Source of the DNA: Talinum fruticosum | Lineage: Eukaryota; Streptophyta; Magnoliopsida; Caryophyllales; Talinaceae | NCBI GenBank assembly: GCA_021018815.1 | Contig: JAITYX010000076.1 | Coordinates: 992,001-1,056,000, forward strand | Length of the DNA stretch: 64,000 bases | Reading direction: 5' to 3' | Notes under the pieces: generated by a model | Told to the model about the DNA's origin: nothing | Seen by the model: the letters and a program-made list of their open reading frames with translations, nothing else | The model's database searches: none | Program-made: the position numbers and the translations under genes | In this document: piece after piece, positions 23,033 to 37,007 of the stretch | Layout of the letters: the number at the start of each line of letters is the position of its first letter | How positions within the stretch are numbered: position 1 is the first letter of the stretch

Positions 23033-26000
23033 ATGTCCTGGGCCGCTCCGGAGGATCTCTACCTCTCAACCTCTCTCGCCAGCTATCTTGACAGTTTGCT
23101 CTCTCTCTTTTCCCTTCCCCCTCCCCCAAAAAAAAAGAAGGTCCTTTTACTGGACAGAATTTGTTGTGTTGCTTGCTGATTATTCTGTTCTTAAAACGTT
23201 CAATTCAAATTTGTATTATTTTATCCGTTTGTGATGTCCAGGGATGTTTGAGCTTTTGCAATTTGTAAATGTTAGGGATTTGATGATTGTGGCTTTTTTA
23301 GGGTTTTTATCTGGGTTTGCTGTTTTGTGTAAGGTAGAATAATCTTTGTCTTTTGAGCCTGTTAAATATGGAAATCCTCTTTAGAAAGTTAGAAACAGGA
23401 GGGCCGGTTACTGTAGACTCTAGACTTGGAGGATGATGTAAGGGCAATGCTCTTTAAGCAGTTGTTTGAGCTTATATCTTGGTAGTTATCGTATCGCTGA
23501 AATCTTCATTTGAACCCAATTTGCCCATATCCGATTCTTGGATTACCCGGATACAATATGCCAATTGGATACTTGATTGCAGGACAAAAGGAAAAGAAAA
23601 AAATGTCAGAAACTCCTTGATAATGCCTAAAACAGACCTGCTCCCACAGCTGATCTTCATCATCAATTCCGAGTCCGTAGCCAACCTGCCTTGTCAGTGT
23701 ACAGAACAAATTTTTCCTTTCAACTTTGACATCATTGGAAATATCACCGAAATATGCTGGAGATAGGTGTGGGATTGCAATCTGATCTGCTCGAGTGCAC
23801 TGCTCTCAAGATCACACAGAGGGTGGTCACCTGTACTATATTTCAAGTGCTGTTGCTTGTTACAGTCGGAATGGGGGAAATTGGAGGATTTTCTAAATGA
23901 GGCAAAGGGATCCATGGAGCATTGTACAGATCAGTGGATCACTAGTGAAGAACTAAGATTGTATTTCTTTTATTCTACGAAAGGAGGATGTCACAATCGG
24001 ATAAATAGACTGTGAATGTTTTCCCACTTACTAGCTACGAAATTAAGTATATGGTAATGTCTTGGTTCAGCTGAAATGCTCAATCAACAAATGCTATTGA
24101 GAACAAAGATACTGAAGCTTTCCTAATTTCTGCATGCCAACCAAAGACCTGAGTTTAAGGCATCTCCATTTTCTAGTGGCTTCATTTTGGAAGAGTGGTT
24201 GCATGGTTTCAGCAAGTATAATCATCTTCTGATGACACTTTCTAAATCGATTTTGGAGAATGAAATTCTTATCATAGTGGGCTATGCAAATATTGATTAT
24301 GGGTTTTGAGTATCATAACAGGTTGATGTTGGATTTTCCTAACACACATGCATATAATGTGGCCACTTTGTTGCACTCTCTTAGTGCAAGGCTGATGTAT
24401 GACAATATGAACAAATGATTTCATATTGTTCACTCACTAAAGAATCTATCCAACTGCCAGTACATAACCTTTTATTTTCTGGTATTTGGGTCATTGTCTT
24501 CTTTGAGCTTTGCTATTCTTTGTTAGTGTTTGGTATTTTTGGAAATACTGTCTGGTTTAAGGCTTAAGTAACAGTTTATCCCCATGTTTATTGTCATTGG
24601 CCCACCATATAATGTTGGTAATTTCCAAGAATATTCATCATTCCAGGAACTGTATAATCCAAAGTGAAAATGTAATCCCCGTTGGGCAGGTCTTGTTGGA
24701 CTTCTCAGTGTTTCGAACCTCAGGGCCTTGTGAATGTTGTGATTTGCTTTCTCATTTTACAGGAAAAATCCTTGTCTTACTTCGAGATGGGAGAAAACTC
24801 ATAGGGACACTTTGTTCATTTGATCAATTTGGTAATTGTCTATGCTTTTTTTTTTAATTTATTTAAATTGATTGATTCTGTTCAGGTTCACTTCTTTGAT
24901 TTTTGCTGAGGATGGTCTTAAAATTTGTTTGCAGCTAATGCTGTTCTTGAAGGTGCATGTGAGAGAGTCATTGTTGGTGACCTTTATTGCGACATCCCAT
25001 TAGGTTTATATGTGATACGTGGGGAGAACGTGGTCTTGATTGGTGAAGTGGTATGCTTTTATAATTAGTTGTTATTTTCCTTCTCATATTTGCTTCAAGT
25101 ACCTGATTTCCTACTTCTGGTAATATTCTATATGAATGTTAGGATTCAGAGAAAGAGGATCTTCCCCACATATGACCAGCGTATCAGTTCCAGAGATACG
25201 AAAGGTAAGTGCTTATGGTGAGCACGTGTTCTAGTGCTTATTGTTACATTTCCTTTTTTTCTTTTTTTTGAATTGCATGTATCTCTATGTGCACATCAAG
25301 AACTTCCTACATTCTTATACTCACTTGAATGTTTGTAGTATAATCTTCTGGGTCCCCTGCTGTTTGCGTGTGATCAACCCCCCGGTGATTTCATTATTCC
25401 TTTCTCTGTTTCAGATCAAAAAGCACTCGTCTTTCCAGTTTTTTTATTTATAATGGCGAATGGGACTTGAATGTAAGGTAAGAATTCAATTAGAGTAAGA
25501 CTCGTCAAGTACCAGGTGCTGAATCAGGTATCCCCTGAATGGCTGAACCATAATGCCATCCATTGACAAAGTGATTGTCTAATACCATAATAGCAATGTT
25601 CACTTAATCAGATCAAATCATGACATCCAGAAATTTCAGTACATTCCTAATCTTTTAGTGTGTTCTTTTTTTTTTTGTGGGGGGAGGGGGCTTGACTTTT
25701 GCGAGGAATCTTAAATATGCTCGAATATTATAAGGATGTGATCTGCTCATAAGATTGAATAAACAAAATCCAATATCCAATCTTTTGGGAAGAACTAGCT
25801 ATGCCTGTCATTGTACCGTTGGTTGATGGCTGAGGAAGCTTTCTATGACATATCCCTGAACACGTTCAGACTCAGCGTACATATCCTTCCCGGGACATTA
25901 GTAAACAATCTTTTGGATTGTTGTTGGATCATCTATTCTTTTCGTAAATTTATAGCAGTTAATCACAATACTGCAAGCTATCTTTCTTTCTTGTTGTATG

Positions 26001-26118
26001 AGGCTGTGTCATAATATTTAGCATGTTATTTCGTTTCCAGGCGCAGAAAGCAGAGAGGGAAGCCTCTGATCTCAAAGGCTCGATGAGAAAGAGGATGGAG
26101 TTCCTTGATTTCGACTGA
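23033..26118 (+). CDS. LSM1: LSM1, Sm-like subunit of the cytoplasmic LSM1-7 decapping complex (one frame break)
   Basis: Forms the LSM1-7 ring that binds oligoadenylated mRNA 3' ends and promotes decapping in P-bodies. Exons: 23033-23093, 24763-24831, 24935-25050, 25143-25204 and 26041-26118 (stop TGA), 128 residues once the break is allowed for, the usual length of plant LSM1. It starts MSWAAPEDLYLSTSLASYLD. The Sm1 motif runs KILVLLRDGRKLIGTL...ANAVLEGACERV, and Sm2 is YVIRGENVVLIGEV. The C-terminus is AQKAEREASDLKGSMRKRMEFLDFD. Exon 4 reads DSEKEDLP and then shifts at the C4 run 25164-25167, giving TGA at 25173-25175. One more C would continue PHMTSVSVPEIRK and join exon 5 in phase. All else is intact, so an indel error is likely. 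Confidence 0.9.
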
Positions 26119-28113
26119 ATTCTCCATAGGTAATTTGGTGATATGTAATGCCATGGAATCATCAAGCATGGTCTGAGAAAGTCACATTTTTATGGGTTTT
26201 TCCTCCCTGCTTGAAAACTTGGGAGTTGTTTCTCTCTCCCAGGTTGATCAGTGTCTCAATGCTGAGATTACTGTTTCAATTGTACAAGGTTATGTGACAA
26301 TGAACGCTCAGAAAGATGGCTGTGTTTTTTATGCCTAGATGACTTGAACTAGTGGATCTTGCACGTTCTTTTTCCTTTGTTTTTTTGTCTTTTTAATGAA
26401 ATCAAAGTTATTTAACCTTTTTCTTCATTTTCCCATGTTTCCATTTTCTTTGTATTTTTCATTAACTGTTTTTTCTTAGTGGAATCTGTCTTTCTTCTGG
26501 CAGAGATGCATGCAGGAATAAGAAGATCGTCAACTACATCTAATCTTACACCCACCGCTAACAACCTGGTCCTTCTTTTTTTGTAAGTAGTTTGTCAAAA
26601 GACAATTTTAATAAAACAAGCTAATGTTCGTCTATCCCTCAACTTTGCAAGTCCAACAATTAACCGGAACCCGTACCCCAACCCCTAGAAGTTACCTTTT
26701 TTACTATCAATTTTCTTTCAAGTGATGTTTCAGTTCGCACTCATCTCCCACCCCTCGAAAGCAGGGGTGGGTGGTTCGAGCCATAGCCTAGCTAGGTTTG
26801 AACCGGTGCAGACCTGAGCGGCTGGGATAGATGGGACTATTTGGCATGGTCACTAGTATTGGGATCGGAAGACTAATAGAGATTTTGGGAATAAACTAAT
26901 AGCATTGATGATTGAATGAATAATAGAATACAGACCAAAATAAATGAAGAATATTATAGACTATAGTTACTTGATTTGATTAATTTTGTATATGATAAAT
27001 AGATTTTGCCTGGATTGTATATTTTATGTCCCAAAAAATATAAAAATCAACATCTGACAACACCGACAGCCCGAAGGCCATGGTACCTTTTTTTTTTTTT
27101 TCTTTTTGGATCACACGTAGTACATAGTTTAATTTTAATCAACCCCTTCCTTTTTCGTAAAGTATTTTCATCTAACCCCCCAACAAAAAAAAAAAAAACT
27201 TTTAACATGTGAAGGAAAATTATACAGTATTTTAGATAATTTCTATTAATAATGTAGTATTTTTTTAGCTACGTGTATTGTCATATAGGAAATTTTTTCA
27301 TAGTATGATGTAAGAATTGAGATATAAACTTTGTAGAAGGAGCCTTGAAATTAACGGGAAGATATTTTTAGATTAAGTTATCAAAATTTTTTAGAAAGAC
27401 TTTTAATTCAATATTAAAAGTCTGTTTTTTAAATGTTAAATTTTAAATTTTAAATTTAAAAAGAGTGGCTAATAGTCTCTTAATTTTTTTTTCTAAAAAA
27501 GGCGCAAAAATTGATATATATATTATGTGAATATAAGAGTAACTATTCAACTTACAAATACGAAATCTTTTTATGAATAAAAAAAAAAAGTCTTGCTTTT
27601 ATCATATGAGCTTACAAATATAAAACAAGAGAGACCTAACTTCCAAAAAGAAGATCTATATTTTCAGCTTTGTAAAAGAAAAAACACATCTCATAAAATA
27701 TAATCTGTCTTTATTTTTAAAATCTAAATTTCACCTTACTTTCAGTAACAATCTCTCTAAAATTTAACAATTGAATTAATGGACATTTACACCATTTAAA
27801 AATCCTATATTTAAACATATTATTATATTTTTTTATCAAATTATAAAATTATTTTTTAATAAAATAAGACTAAAAATCATATTAAAATTTTAAATCTAAT
27901 ATCACCATTTTGCTTTTTACAAAAATAATATTATGAAGCTCCAAAAAGTTTGTCGGTGATTATCTGAAATTACCCCTCCAATTATTATTACTCGTATGAA
28001 ATTAAAGAAAAGAGTGAACCGAAATCCAGGATCAAAATTTAAACCGGAATTTAATTTTGTGCCGTCATTTCCCCTGTGAGTCGCCTCTCTCACTGCTTGG
28101 AATCACTCGCTTC

Positions 28114-28150
<37 letters not shown>

Positions 28151-28208
28151 CTTCTGCACTATTATCAGATCCAAGTATCCAAACCCTCCTCTCTCTCTCT
28201 CTCTCACA
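26119..28208. other. intergenic region and 5' flank of the 7TM gene
   Basis: LSM1 3' UTR, then strongly AT-rich sequence (27200-27950) with poly-A and poly-T runs. A (CT)n tract at 28118-28145 and a second CT-rich tract just before the ATG at 28209 probably lie in the 5' UTR of the 7TM gene. No gene seen. Confidence 0.5.
28118..28145. repeat. (CT)n microsatellite in probable 5' UTR
   Basis: Uninterrupted CT repeats on the sense strand about 65 bp before the start codon of the 7TM gene. CT-rich leaders are common in plant genes. Confidence 0.8.
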
Positions 28209-31200
28209 ATGAGGAGGCCGACGGTGGAGCTGCTTTCAGCTTCATTGCTGCTGCTAATTCTATGGCTGGTAGTCGGCATTGAAGCGTCGGTGCACCAGTA
28301 CAACGCTCAGAGATTCGTCACTAAGGGAAATTCCTTCGTCGTCCATGGTGGAAGCGAGGGAATCTATGCCTCTTCTCCTTCTTCCGGCGACTCTCCTCAG
28401 GATTCTTACATTCGGTGATTCCCTCGTTCCTCCCTCAGATTTCCGTCTCATTTCGTTGTCAAGGCGTGATTCTTGCTAAATTTGAGTGTATTTGTTCAGT
28501 TTCTCGGTTTTGTTTGTGATTCAGCTGGAATTCTTGCTAATTATGCTTCTTTTGTTGATTGAGAGGGTGGGATCTGAGTTCGTGTCTATGTGGTCCAGTT
28601 CTAGTATTGAAAAAAAGAGCAAAATGTGTTTTTGTTATAATGATGAAAATGCTGACATTTGTTGTATTCACCAATCACCATTTAAGCTTTTTGAGACCTA
28701 AAGCTCAATTGACTGAATCATTGTTGGATGGTAAAACTAGAAACAAATATTCACGCTGAATTTAACAATGTATATCATGGCGAAATTGCTTCTTGTAGAG
28801 CCTTCCCTGCTTTATGGTCTCGTTTGGCAAAAGGAAAGGAAAATGTTGTCACTTGTAGAAAAGAGTTTGATCACCACATTTTGTTTAGAAGTATAGTCTA
28901 TTCAGCTAAGCTCTAGAGCACTTGTTCAAGATTTTGAGGCCTGGTTTGATGTATTAATCCAAGTTGGTATTTGGCAATAGGTGTTTTAACATTTTTGAAC
29001 AATCTCTAGTTGATAGATATGTGTTAACTGGTTTCATGTGGTTTCTGAATCCAGATTTGAGAAGATTACACTTTGGAGGCCTAAAGAATCCTCTAATTTC
29101 AGCTCAAGAGTTCATGCCATAGTTTTTGAGGTAGATGACAGAGAAACAATAGGGGGTTCAGCATATGGAGGCCAGAGGGCTGTTTGCTGCTCAGCAGATC
29201 TAGCCAAACTTGGTGTTTGTAAACAAGGAGATATTATCCACCGACAGTCCACCAAAAATCCTGGTTGGCCACAAGTATTTGGAGTAACATTTGATGTTGA
29301 TGAATCAGAAGCAACGTTCCCATCCAGGTCAATTCAGATTACAAAAACTGGGATGTACAACTTGTACTTTATTCATTGTGATCCAAGTCTCAAGGATGTG
29401 GTTGTAGAAGGGAAAACAATATGGAAAAACCCTAAAGGTTATCTACCTGGCCGAATGGCCCCACTAATGAACTTCTATGGGTTGATGTCCCTTGCATATG
29501 TGATACTTGGGATTTATTGGTTCTCTCAATATGCAAGATTTTGGAAAGAGATCATTCCTTTGCAGAATTGCATAACACTGGTTATAACATTGGGCATGTT
29601 TGAGATGGCCCTCTGGTACTTTGACTATGCTGAATTCAATGAAACTGGTGTGAGACCAACTGGCATTACTGTTTGGGCAGTAACCTTTGGTACCATTAAG
29701 CGTACTGTTTCACGATTAATCATCCTTATGGTTTCAATGGGCTATGGAGTTGTTAGACCTACTCTTGGTGGTATCACCTCCAAGGTTATTAGCCTTGGTG
29801 CCACCTTCTTCCTAGCATCTGAGGTTCTTGAATTGGTCGAAAATGTTGGTGCTATTAGTGATCTTTCAGGGAAGACCAGACTGTTGTTGGTTCTCCCAGT
29901 GGCATTGTTGGACGCTTTCTTCATTTTGTGGATCTTCAACTCCCTTTCCGCTACTCTAAATAAGCTTCAGGTACTTATCACAGCTTTCAATTTGTATCAT
30001 TGATTACTAGTTTCGAACAAATTGCCAATCTTTCATTACTTTTGGCTTCTGTAAATTAAGCAAAATCTAATCAGTAAAGTGAGACAACCCAGCAATAGGT
30101 GTTTATTTTGGTCTCATTGTTTAGTGCGTGAGTTTTGACTGTTTTGAATACAAATGAAGGGTATTTTGACTCTTTAACATTTTGTTTTGAGAGATAATAT
30201 TTTTATGACCTAAATGATTGCTCTACACGGTTAGGTAGTCTATGCGCTAGAACTTAGAATAGACTACGTACCATATTACTGCGCTTCAGGACAATGAAAA
30301 AAAATTTGCAGTACTTGTTCTGGATGCAATTATAACTTGGAACTCTGATTTGGGTTTTCTTTCATATTTTTTTCTTTTGTAACGATATTAAATATTAATG
30401 TATTATGTATGAGGCTCATGCAAGCTGCAATTGAATGTGGGCTGCAAGTGCACATCATTATTGAAAAGGCCCAACATTAACCTTAATAATCAGCCACTCC
30501 TGAATAATTTTCCCCAAAACCATGCCTCCTGGTTTCCTATTATTTCTTTCATTTCCATGGTGAAGTTTGTGAATCATTAAAGCCTTGCCACATTGTCTAC
30601 CACCTCTATTCGTGTTAATTATGAAGATCTAAGGAAGCACTAAGCAGAGTTGTAATCATTGTCCCTTTTGTCTTGTTGAATCTTGTTTTGTGTGTGTTGA
30701 TGTTATGGGATCAATGAAGGCATGGCAAAGTTAACCTGAAACCCAAATTGAATGACCCAGACCCATACCTGACCCTTCATCGGAGCCAAAATCTCCAAGA
30801 AAGTCACTTCTTTTTACAAAACATGTTCATGGGACCAAACTTCAGTTGACTTGAAGTCAACCTGAATTGAAAATCACCTGAGCCGACCCAAAACGGCATT
30901 GACCGAAACATAACCTGATCCGAAGTTAACCCGACCCCTACCAAACCGAATAACCCGTTTGCTATGTCTAGATCAGTGCAAGTAGTTATATACCTACCTT
31001 CTCAAAATCTATGGGCTTCAGAATGACAAATGCACCATGAGGAACAAGTCGGTCTGTCTGATATCATCAACTGCAACCTTGAGAGAGTACCCTCTAAAAA
31101 TTCGCATTTGTCTTATCTTTATAATTCATTAATATCAGGAGAGCGAGTGGACTGCAAATCTGTGATCACATTGTATTGCAGCCCGAAGCTCTTGAAAGCA

Positions 31201-33711
31201 TATCTCAGTAGGAATGTGGTTCTGCCTGGACTATGTTTGTTGTTTTATTGCTAAGGAAAAATGCTGACCCATAGCAGCGTAGCTGGGTGTGGTGTATGAT
31301 TTATGCAATGACCATGTGTATGTCATATTATTATCAGCTTGTGTTTGTTGGAATGCAATATTTAAACTTGGCATTCGTTTAATATTTTGTTATTTCTTTC
31401 AGGCTCGTAGAATTATGGTTAAACTGGACATTTACAGGAAGTTCACAAATGCATTGGTAGTAGCTGTCGTCGTGTCAGTGGGTTGGATATGCTATGAGGT
31501 ATGAAATCAACTGCAACTCTGGGGACATAATGCATCCTTTTCTTTTCATGTTCTGCCTTCGGTTTGAGAATCATCCTGAGATCCCTCTTTCTAAACAAAA
31601 AGGTGAAATGCTTTCAGTTTGACAAGTTAGAGAAAATGTGTCAACATGCAAACTGAACATTTTCAGTTATATAGAAGTTGCTACATTTTTCTGCCTCTGA
31701 ATATGGCATCTGGATGAAAACTTTCGATCTGAGTGATTAAAATGGAGGCCAAAACAAACATTGTTCTCTTTTTTTTTTTTTTTTTTTTGGGGGGGAAGAG
31801 GGTTGTTCACATGCATGGCCATACCCTTACAATGCAACTGCAAAGAGGCCCTATTGAACCTTACATTTGTATAGCATCGACTGCATATTACTTAAAATAA
31901 AAGGACTCAACTTTTGTTATAAATTTAGTCCTCCTCGCCCTCCAATACAAAGTCTGCAATTCATGCATATGTCTGATCAGTTTAGTAGTCCTCAAAAAAA
32001 CTACCGTCCAACTAGCAGTCTTCTTTTGGTTTTTTTTTTTTTTTTTTGGGGGGGTTCAATGAACCTCAAGATGCAGGGTTAAAATGTAACTATCGAATAT
32101 TATGAAGCTGATCCACTTTCATATATATATATATATATATGTATATGTATGTATGTATTAAGTCAGGTGATATACCATGAAGTGAAACATCAGGTGAACT
32201 GCTACTTCTTTGTTTGCTTATCATTTGACAACTTATCTGCTGACCAACACTAATTTTCTATTTGCAGCTCTATTTTAAGTCAAATGATGTGTACAATGAG
32301 CAGTGGCAGAATGCATGGATTATTCCTGCTTTCTGGCAGGTCCTTTCCTATTCTGTGTTAAGTGTGATTTGCATCCTGTGGGCACCTTCTCATAACTCAA
32401 TGAGGTGACTAACTAAATCCTATGCCTTTTGAGTTTTATTCCTTTGGATATGTGAGTTTCTCCCCTGTTTTCTTTCAAACTTTTGCCTTAAGCTGGATGA
32501 AAGCAGTATATGTGTTCAAGTAGCCTTTCTTGTAGAAATATGATATGCAGTTGAGTGTTAGATACGTTTTGAAGTTCTGTACTAAGTCTCGTCAAGCTAA
32601 GAGCATAAATGTTGCATCATTTTTAACAAGAAAGTCATCCCCAAGATGGGGAATTTTAGCATTGTAGACCATAGAGGTTGGAGTACAAAGTTGTGTTGGA
32701 TTGGTATAGAAGTGCTGCAGACTGGATCCTAGCTTACATACCATACCATACCTTCATGCCTCTTGCAATTGCCAAAAAAGGATAAGAATGGCCAAATCAG
32801 AAGCATGCAAGCTTACTCTGGATTTTCAAGCAAAAAGGCCATTCCAGACTTCTGATTGGAAATATATTGGTTAGACTTCTAGTTTACAGTAAGAAATCAC
32901 AGAGTCATTTTGCGAGACATTCAATTTAGCCTTTTAGTCTTAAGTCAAGAGTGGTTTTTAAACTATTTAATAGAAATGTTGACTATATGCTATGAAATAA
33001 TTCGGTTTTGACTATACAACTTGGCTTTGGAAATCGGATTGGCAGCCTTAAGTCAAGAGTGGTTTTTAAACTATTTGGTAATAGCAACCCCTCTCCCCCC
33101 CAAAAAAAAAAAAGTACCCCCTGTGGAAGGTCAAGATGCAGACCAGTAGACAACCATTATCTGACTTTGGAGGATGTTTCTGGGAACTATAAAGACCCTG
33201 AAAAAGAGTACATTTTAACAGAAGCAAAAGAAAATGGTATTAAATAGAAATATCATCGCATACCTGAAAAAAAAGTTCCATCTTATATGTAGTTTAATGA
33301 ACATTGTGTTCAGTTTCCTGCGCTTGCAGTTAAACATTTTATGCTACAGATTATTTTGATTAGAATATAGTCATCTGCTGTTTCTTTTACGTATTCTAAA
33401 TTAAGGGCTTATTAATCAACTGTGTAGCAACAACTCGTGCTTTTCCTTGAATCCTTTTGTGGGTCATTTTAAAGATAGTGCTCGTAGGATTTACACAGTA
33501 GAAATCTTTAATCACTCATAAGCAAGAATTGCATTTTCCAAACAGGTATGCTTACTCAGGGGACGAAGATTTTGACAGAGATGACACCCTAACCCTCATA
33601 AAACCTGCCCCCATGCCTTCTAATGATATCCAAAGCCCTGCTGATGCCCAGCAATCACTTGGAGCCAAAGGGCTCTCTAATGGCGACTCAGAAGAGGAGA
33701 AAACTGCGTGA
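28209..33711 (+). CDS. lung seven-transmembrane (GOST-type) receptor family protein
   Basis: Exons: 28209-28414, 29055-29970, 31403-31498, 32268-32404 and 33546-33711 (stop TGA). Every join is in phase and the frame is intact, for 506 residues. Residues 1-27 (MRRPTVELLSASLLLLILWLVV...) form a signal peptide. Residues about 28-200 are a lumenal or extracellular domain with paired cysteines (AVCCSADLAKLGVC). From about residue 205 there are seven hydrophobic segments, starting NFYGLMSLAYVILGIYWF and ending near QVLSYSVLSVICILWAP. A short acidic cytoplasmic tail follows (SGDEDFDRDDTLTLIKP). The arrangement, with GRMAPLMNFYG entering helix 1, is that of the GPR107/108-like family, in which plant members were proposed as candidate GPCR-like or Golgi trafficking proteins. 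The closest gene I recall is At1g72480, which sits between EXO70D1 and DRO1 in Arabidopsis, as here. It is one of only two genes in the window without a frame break. Confidence 0.9.
32937..33083. repeat. direct repeat of ~35 bp in a 7TM-gene intron
   Basis: The sequence CTTAAGTCAAGAGTGG, followed by TTTTTAAACTATTT, occurs at about 32938 and again at about 33047, 109 bp apart, with no mismatch over at least 30 bp. Confidence 0.8.
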
Positions 33712-36700
33712 TTCTACACAATATAGAAACGTGTAGCCATCCAAAATCATCTAGCGCATGTATCCCTGTGAAGATTACCGTCAACTTCTTGCTGCTTTGC
33801 CCTGTTTGCACTTGATATCTGAATTTGAAGCAGCTTCCTTGCAGCATTGCGTGAGAAAAGCCATTGCCTATTGAATTGTCGCTGGAACAGGAACTTTGTG
33901 AGCTTGGTCTAGAATAGCAGTCCCTTTCCTGCAAAATGCTTCCACTTCGAAATTTATGGGGTTTTAAATCATAGCTTTGTTTTTTCCCTTAGCTTGTAGG
34001 TTTTAGCTAGCATTTAGAAAGAATGCCTTGTTCTGTGACATATATAATTTATAGCTGCTCCACTTTTTTCTTTTTCCTTTTTTTTTTACCATCTCCATTT
34101 TAGACATCACAGAGATTTATCTTGGGACTCATCTTTAGTAGTCTCCTCTGTTGCAGTATGTTGAGTGATCATATTTTAAATTTGACTACTTTTATACCTT
34201 GATGTAAGAGTGTGAGTTAAATTTTTTTAAAAAATATTTTTTCAAAATTATTATATACGAGATAGTGAACTTTTTCTTAAAATAGCAATATAAACTGATA
34301 TATTAATTAATTTAGTTTATTACTATGTTTACATTTTTTATATTTTAATTAATATATTGTTTATTCTTAATGTTTAAATTTTTTAAATTCTTTCCTTACC
34401 AATATTTTGATCATTTTTTGTGGTAAATATTTATTTTTTTGTAGTGTTTAAAAAAATATTCTTAAAAAAGTCTTTAATAAATTGAATGCATCGCCTATAT
34501 TAGTGTCATATATTAACTTTCTTTCTATATAACACTGCCATGTACATTTCCTATGGATCTCTTTCTCTCTCTCTACTCTTGATAGCCTTCTATGAAAGGG
34601 AAGGAAATGATTAAAAGTCGTAGTAGAAAAAAATGTTAGATTGATGATAGCCAAGTTGATGAAGGCAACGTAGCATACAACCTTCTTCTCCGGATTATAC
34701 ATAAAATTATCTTGTCGTTATCTAATCCGACACTCTAAATAACCAAATTGTTGCAACACTATTAGCTTCCTTTTTGAATATGAAATTATTTCTAACCTTT
34801 AATTAAACACGAGTATCTATGAGATTGAGAAGTTCAGAAGTTTTTTAAGTTCTATCATACTATAAGAGAGAGATGGGACATGTGGAATACGAATCATTGG
34901 AGAATATAAATTTTAGGGGTAGTTTACAAACTATACCTAAAAAGACGGTTCATGTAGGTAATTAATGACACTTTTAGAATTCAAATTTTTATTTAATTTT
35001 TTAAGTAACTATATTAGCAAGTCAAAATTTTTACCTAGTTTTTAAATTTTATTTGGATTCTATTGTTGTAAAATTTTACCATAAACTTGCAAGGTAGGCC
35101 AAGTGACTTAAAATTCCCCCAATCTTTAATCTATAATCCACCCCCCCAAAAAAAAAAAAAAAACCCCGATTTCTGACATGGTCACTGCATTTAGGGAAAA
35201 AGTTTTCTCTAGACCTATCTTGCAAGGCGACTGTTAACATTTGCCCTTACAGAAATAAATATACAATGCTCGACCAAGTCGTAAGAATGATGGGTGTGAA
35301 TCTTTCATGACTGTACAAAGTTTCTTGAAGATGATTTCCTGCAGTTAACCCAATTATTTTCACTATCTAAAAATAGGCAAACTTTTGAGTGTACATAGGT
35401 TACTGTCATCATTGGTGTGGCGTAGTATCTCATAAATTGAAAGACGATTGTCCTTAGTAGAGAAAACAGTGAGGACCATGGACCAAAAAGGGGGACATCT
35501 GCTACTCCTTTTCTTGGTGGGTAGATCTTTCAGTTTTGTTTTTTTAGAGAAAAAAAAAGCAAAAAGAAAGTAAACAGAGAAAGACAGGAAACATCATATG
35601 ATATGCTGAAGTATTGGCTTCGCTGTATGAGTATGACAGCTTCTTTTGTCTACAGTGAACAAAAGTCTCTTTTCCCAAAAAAAAAAAAAAAAAAAAGGGA
35701 AGAAGGTTACTGAAGTCATGTGGAGCTCCCGTTGTAACTTTGGAGTGGATTTCCAATTCCATGAAGGCCATGGCAACAACCACAGCTGATCATGGTATAT
35801 GTATTAGTGTGAGGCCTATGTTCACGATACCATCCAAGGACGCATTACAAGGATGGAACAATTAAGAGAAAAGGACAGTCCTAGAGAATGAGGTGAATAA
35901 TGAGAATGGTGGATCGTCCAAAGTGCTCGCTGTGGTACTCCAATGCCTCCCAGGCTCTCAAGACTCTTTACCTATAATACGGTCCGAAGTCCAAACATAG
36001 CACTTACAGCGGAGAGATAAGTTAAAATGACAGCAGCAAGCTGCGAAGGATCATTCTGAGATATGTTTAGAAGATAGATGCACCTTATAAGGTAAATCTC
36101 CTGAGCCTCGTTACTCTAAATGACAACTCCAATTCTCAGAAAATCATATGAACTTCTAGTGTACAGTGAAGTGAAATCTGGGCAGGAACTGTCGATCTTT
36201 GAAGGCTATATAGTTTGACGATGAATGTCTAGCATACTTCCAAGCTCCAACAGATTTCCATGTTATTCTACTACATTTAAATGCCCAATATAACAACTAA
36301 ACAGAGCATGAACCATTGTTGAATTAATGATAATGACATCTAATGAAAGCTCGAGAATTCATATAAAGATAAGGGAACATCATCCAAATAAACTCCAAGT
36401 CCAGCAAGTTCTAGGCAACTTCCTGGAGTATCTCAATCTATGGTCCACACAAGCATGCACATATGAGGCTACATTTTCCAGGTTCAGTGATTTCACAATC
36501 ATTGGCCAAGTCCAAAATTTTTGAATGCTTCCTAGCTGCTATTAGCAAGATGACGGACGCATTTCAAAGGGATTCAACTCAACTATATTCACACTCTCTC
36601 GTGTCAATGGGTTAAAGTGAAAGGCTAAATGCCAGATGAATTAAAGGGGCACATAGAAAAGAGCATTGCTTATAGAGATATAAAACCATTGAGAATAAAG

Positions 36701-37007
36701 AACCTTAAAAATGTTTCTATATGAACAAAAATGAATCAAAATCTAAAATGTTAAGGTGGTACAAACAACAGACTTGCTTACAGGAAAGAAGCATCTGGGC
36801 TCAGGACTTCCGGCAATTTCTTGAGGACTCTCCCTTGATGAAATCAACAAAGGATACACCAGAAACAAAAGCATCTTCACAGTTGACGAATCGCTCCAGA
36901 CCAAACAGAACACCATTGCCCAAATACTTCCTCAAAAAAATTAAAGAACGAGTTCCAAGCTTCTAATGTTTTACAGGAGAAAGTAGATCCCCCAAAGTAG
37001 CTTCTGA
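33712..37007. other. intergenic region between convergent 7TM and EXO70 genes
   Basis: 3' UTR of the 7TM gene, AT-rich spacer (34190-35110), a C7-A16 junction at 35141-35163, an A18 run near 35678-35697, and the presumed EXO70 3' UTR near 36800-37007. No gene is supported. Confidence 0.5.

Noticed and set aside
26755..26845. tRNA gene (GGTTCGAGCC B-box-like word)
   Set aside because: No cloverleaf with paired acceptor stem and anticodon arm could be drawn around it.
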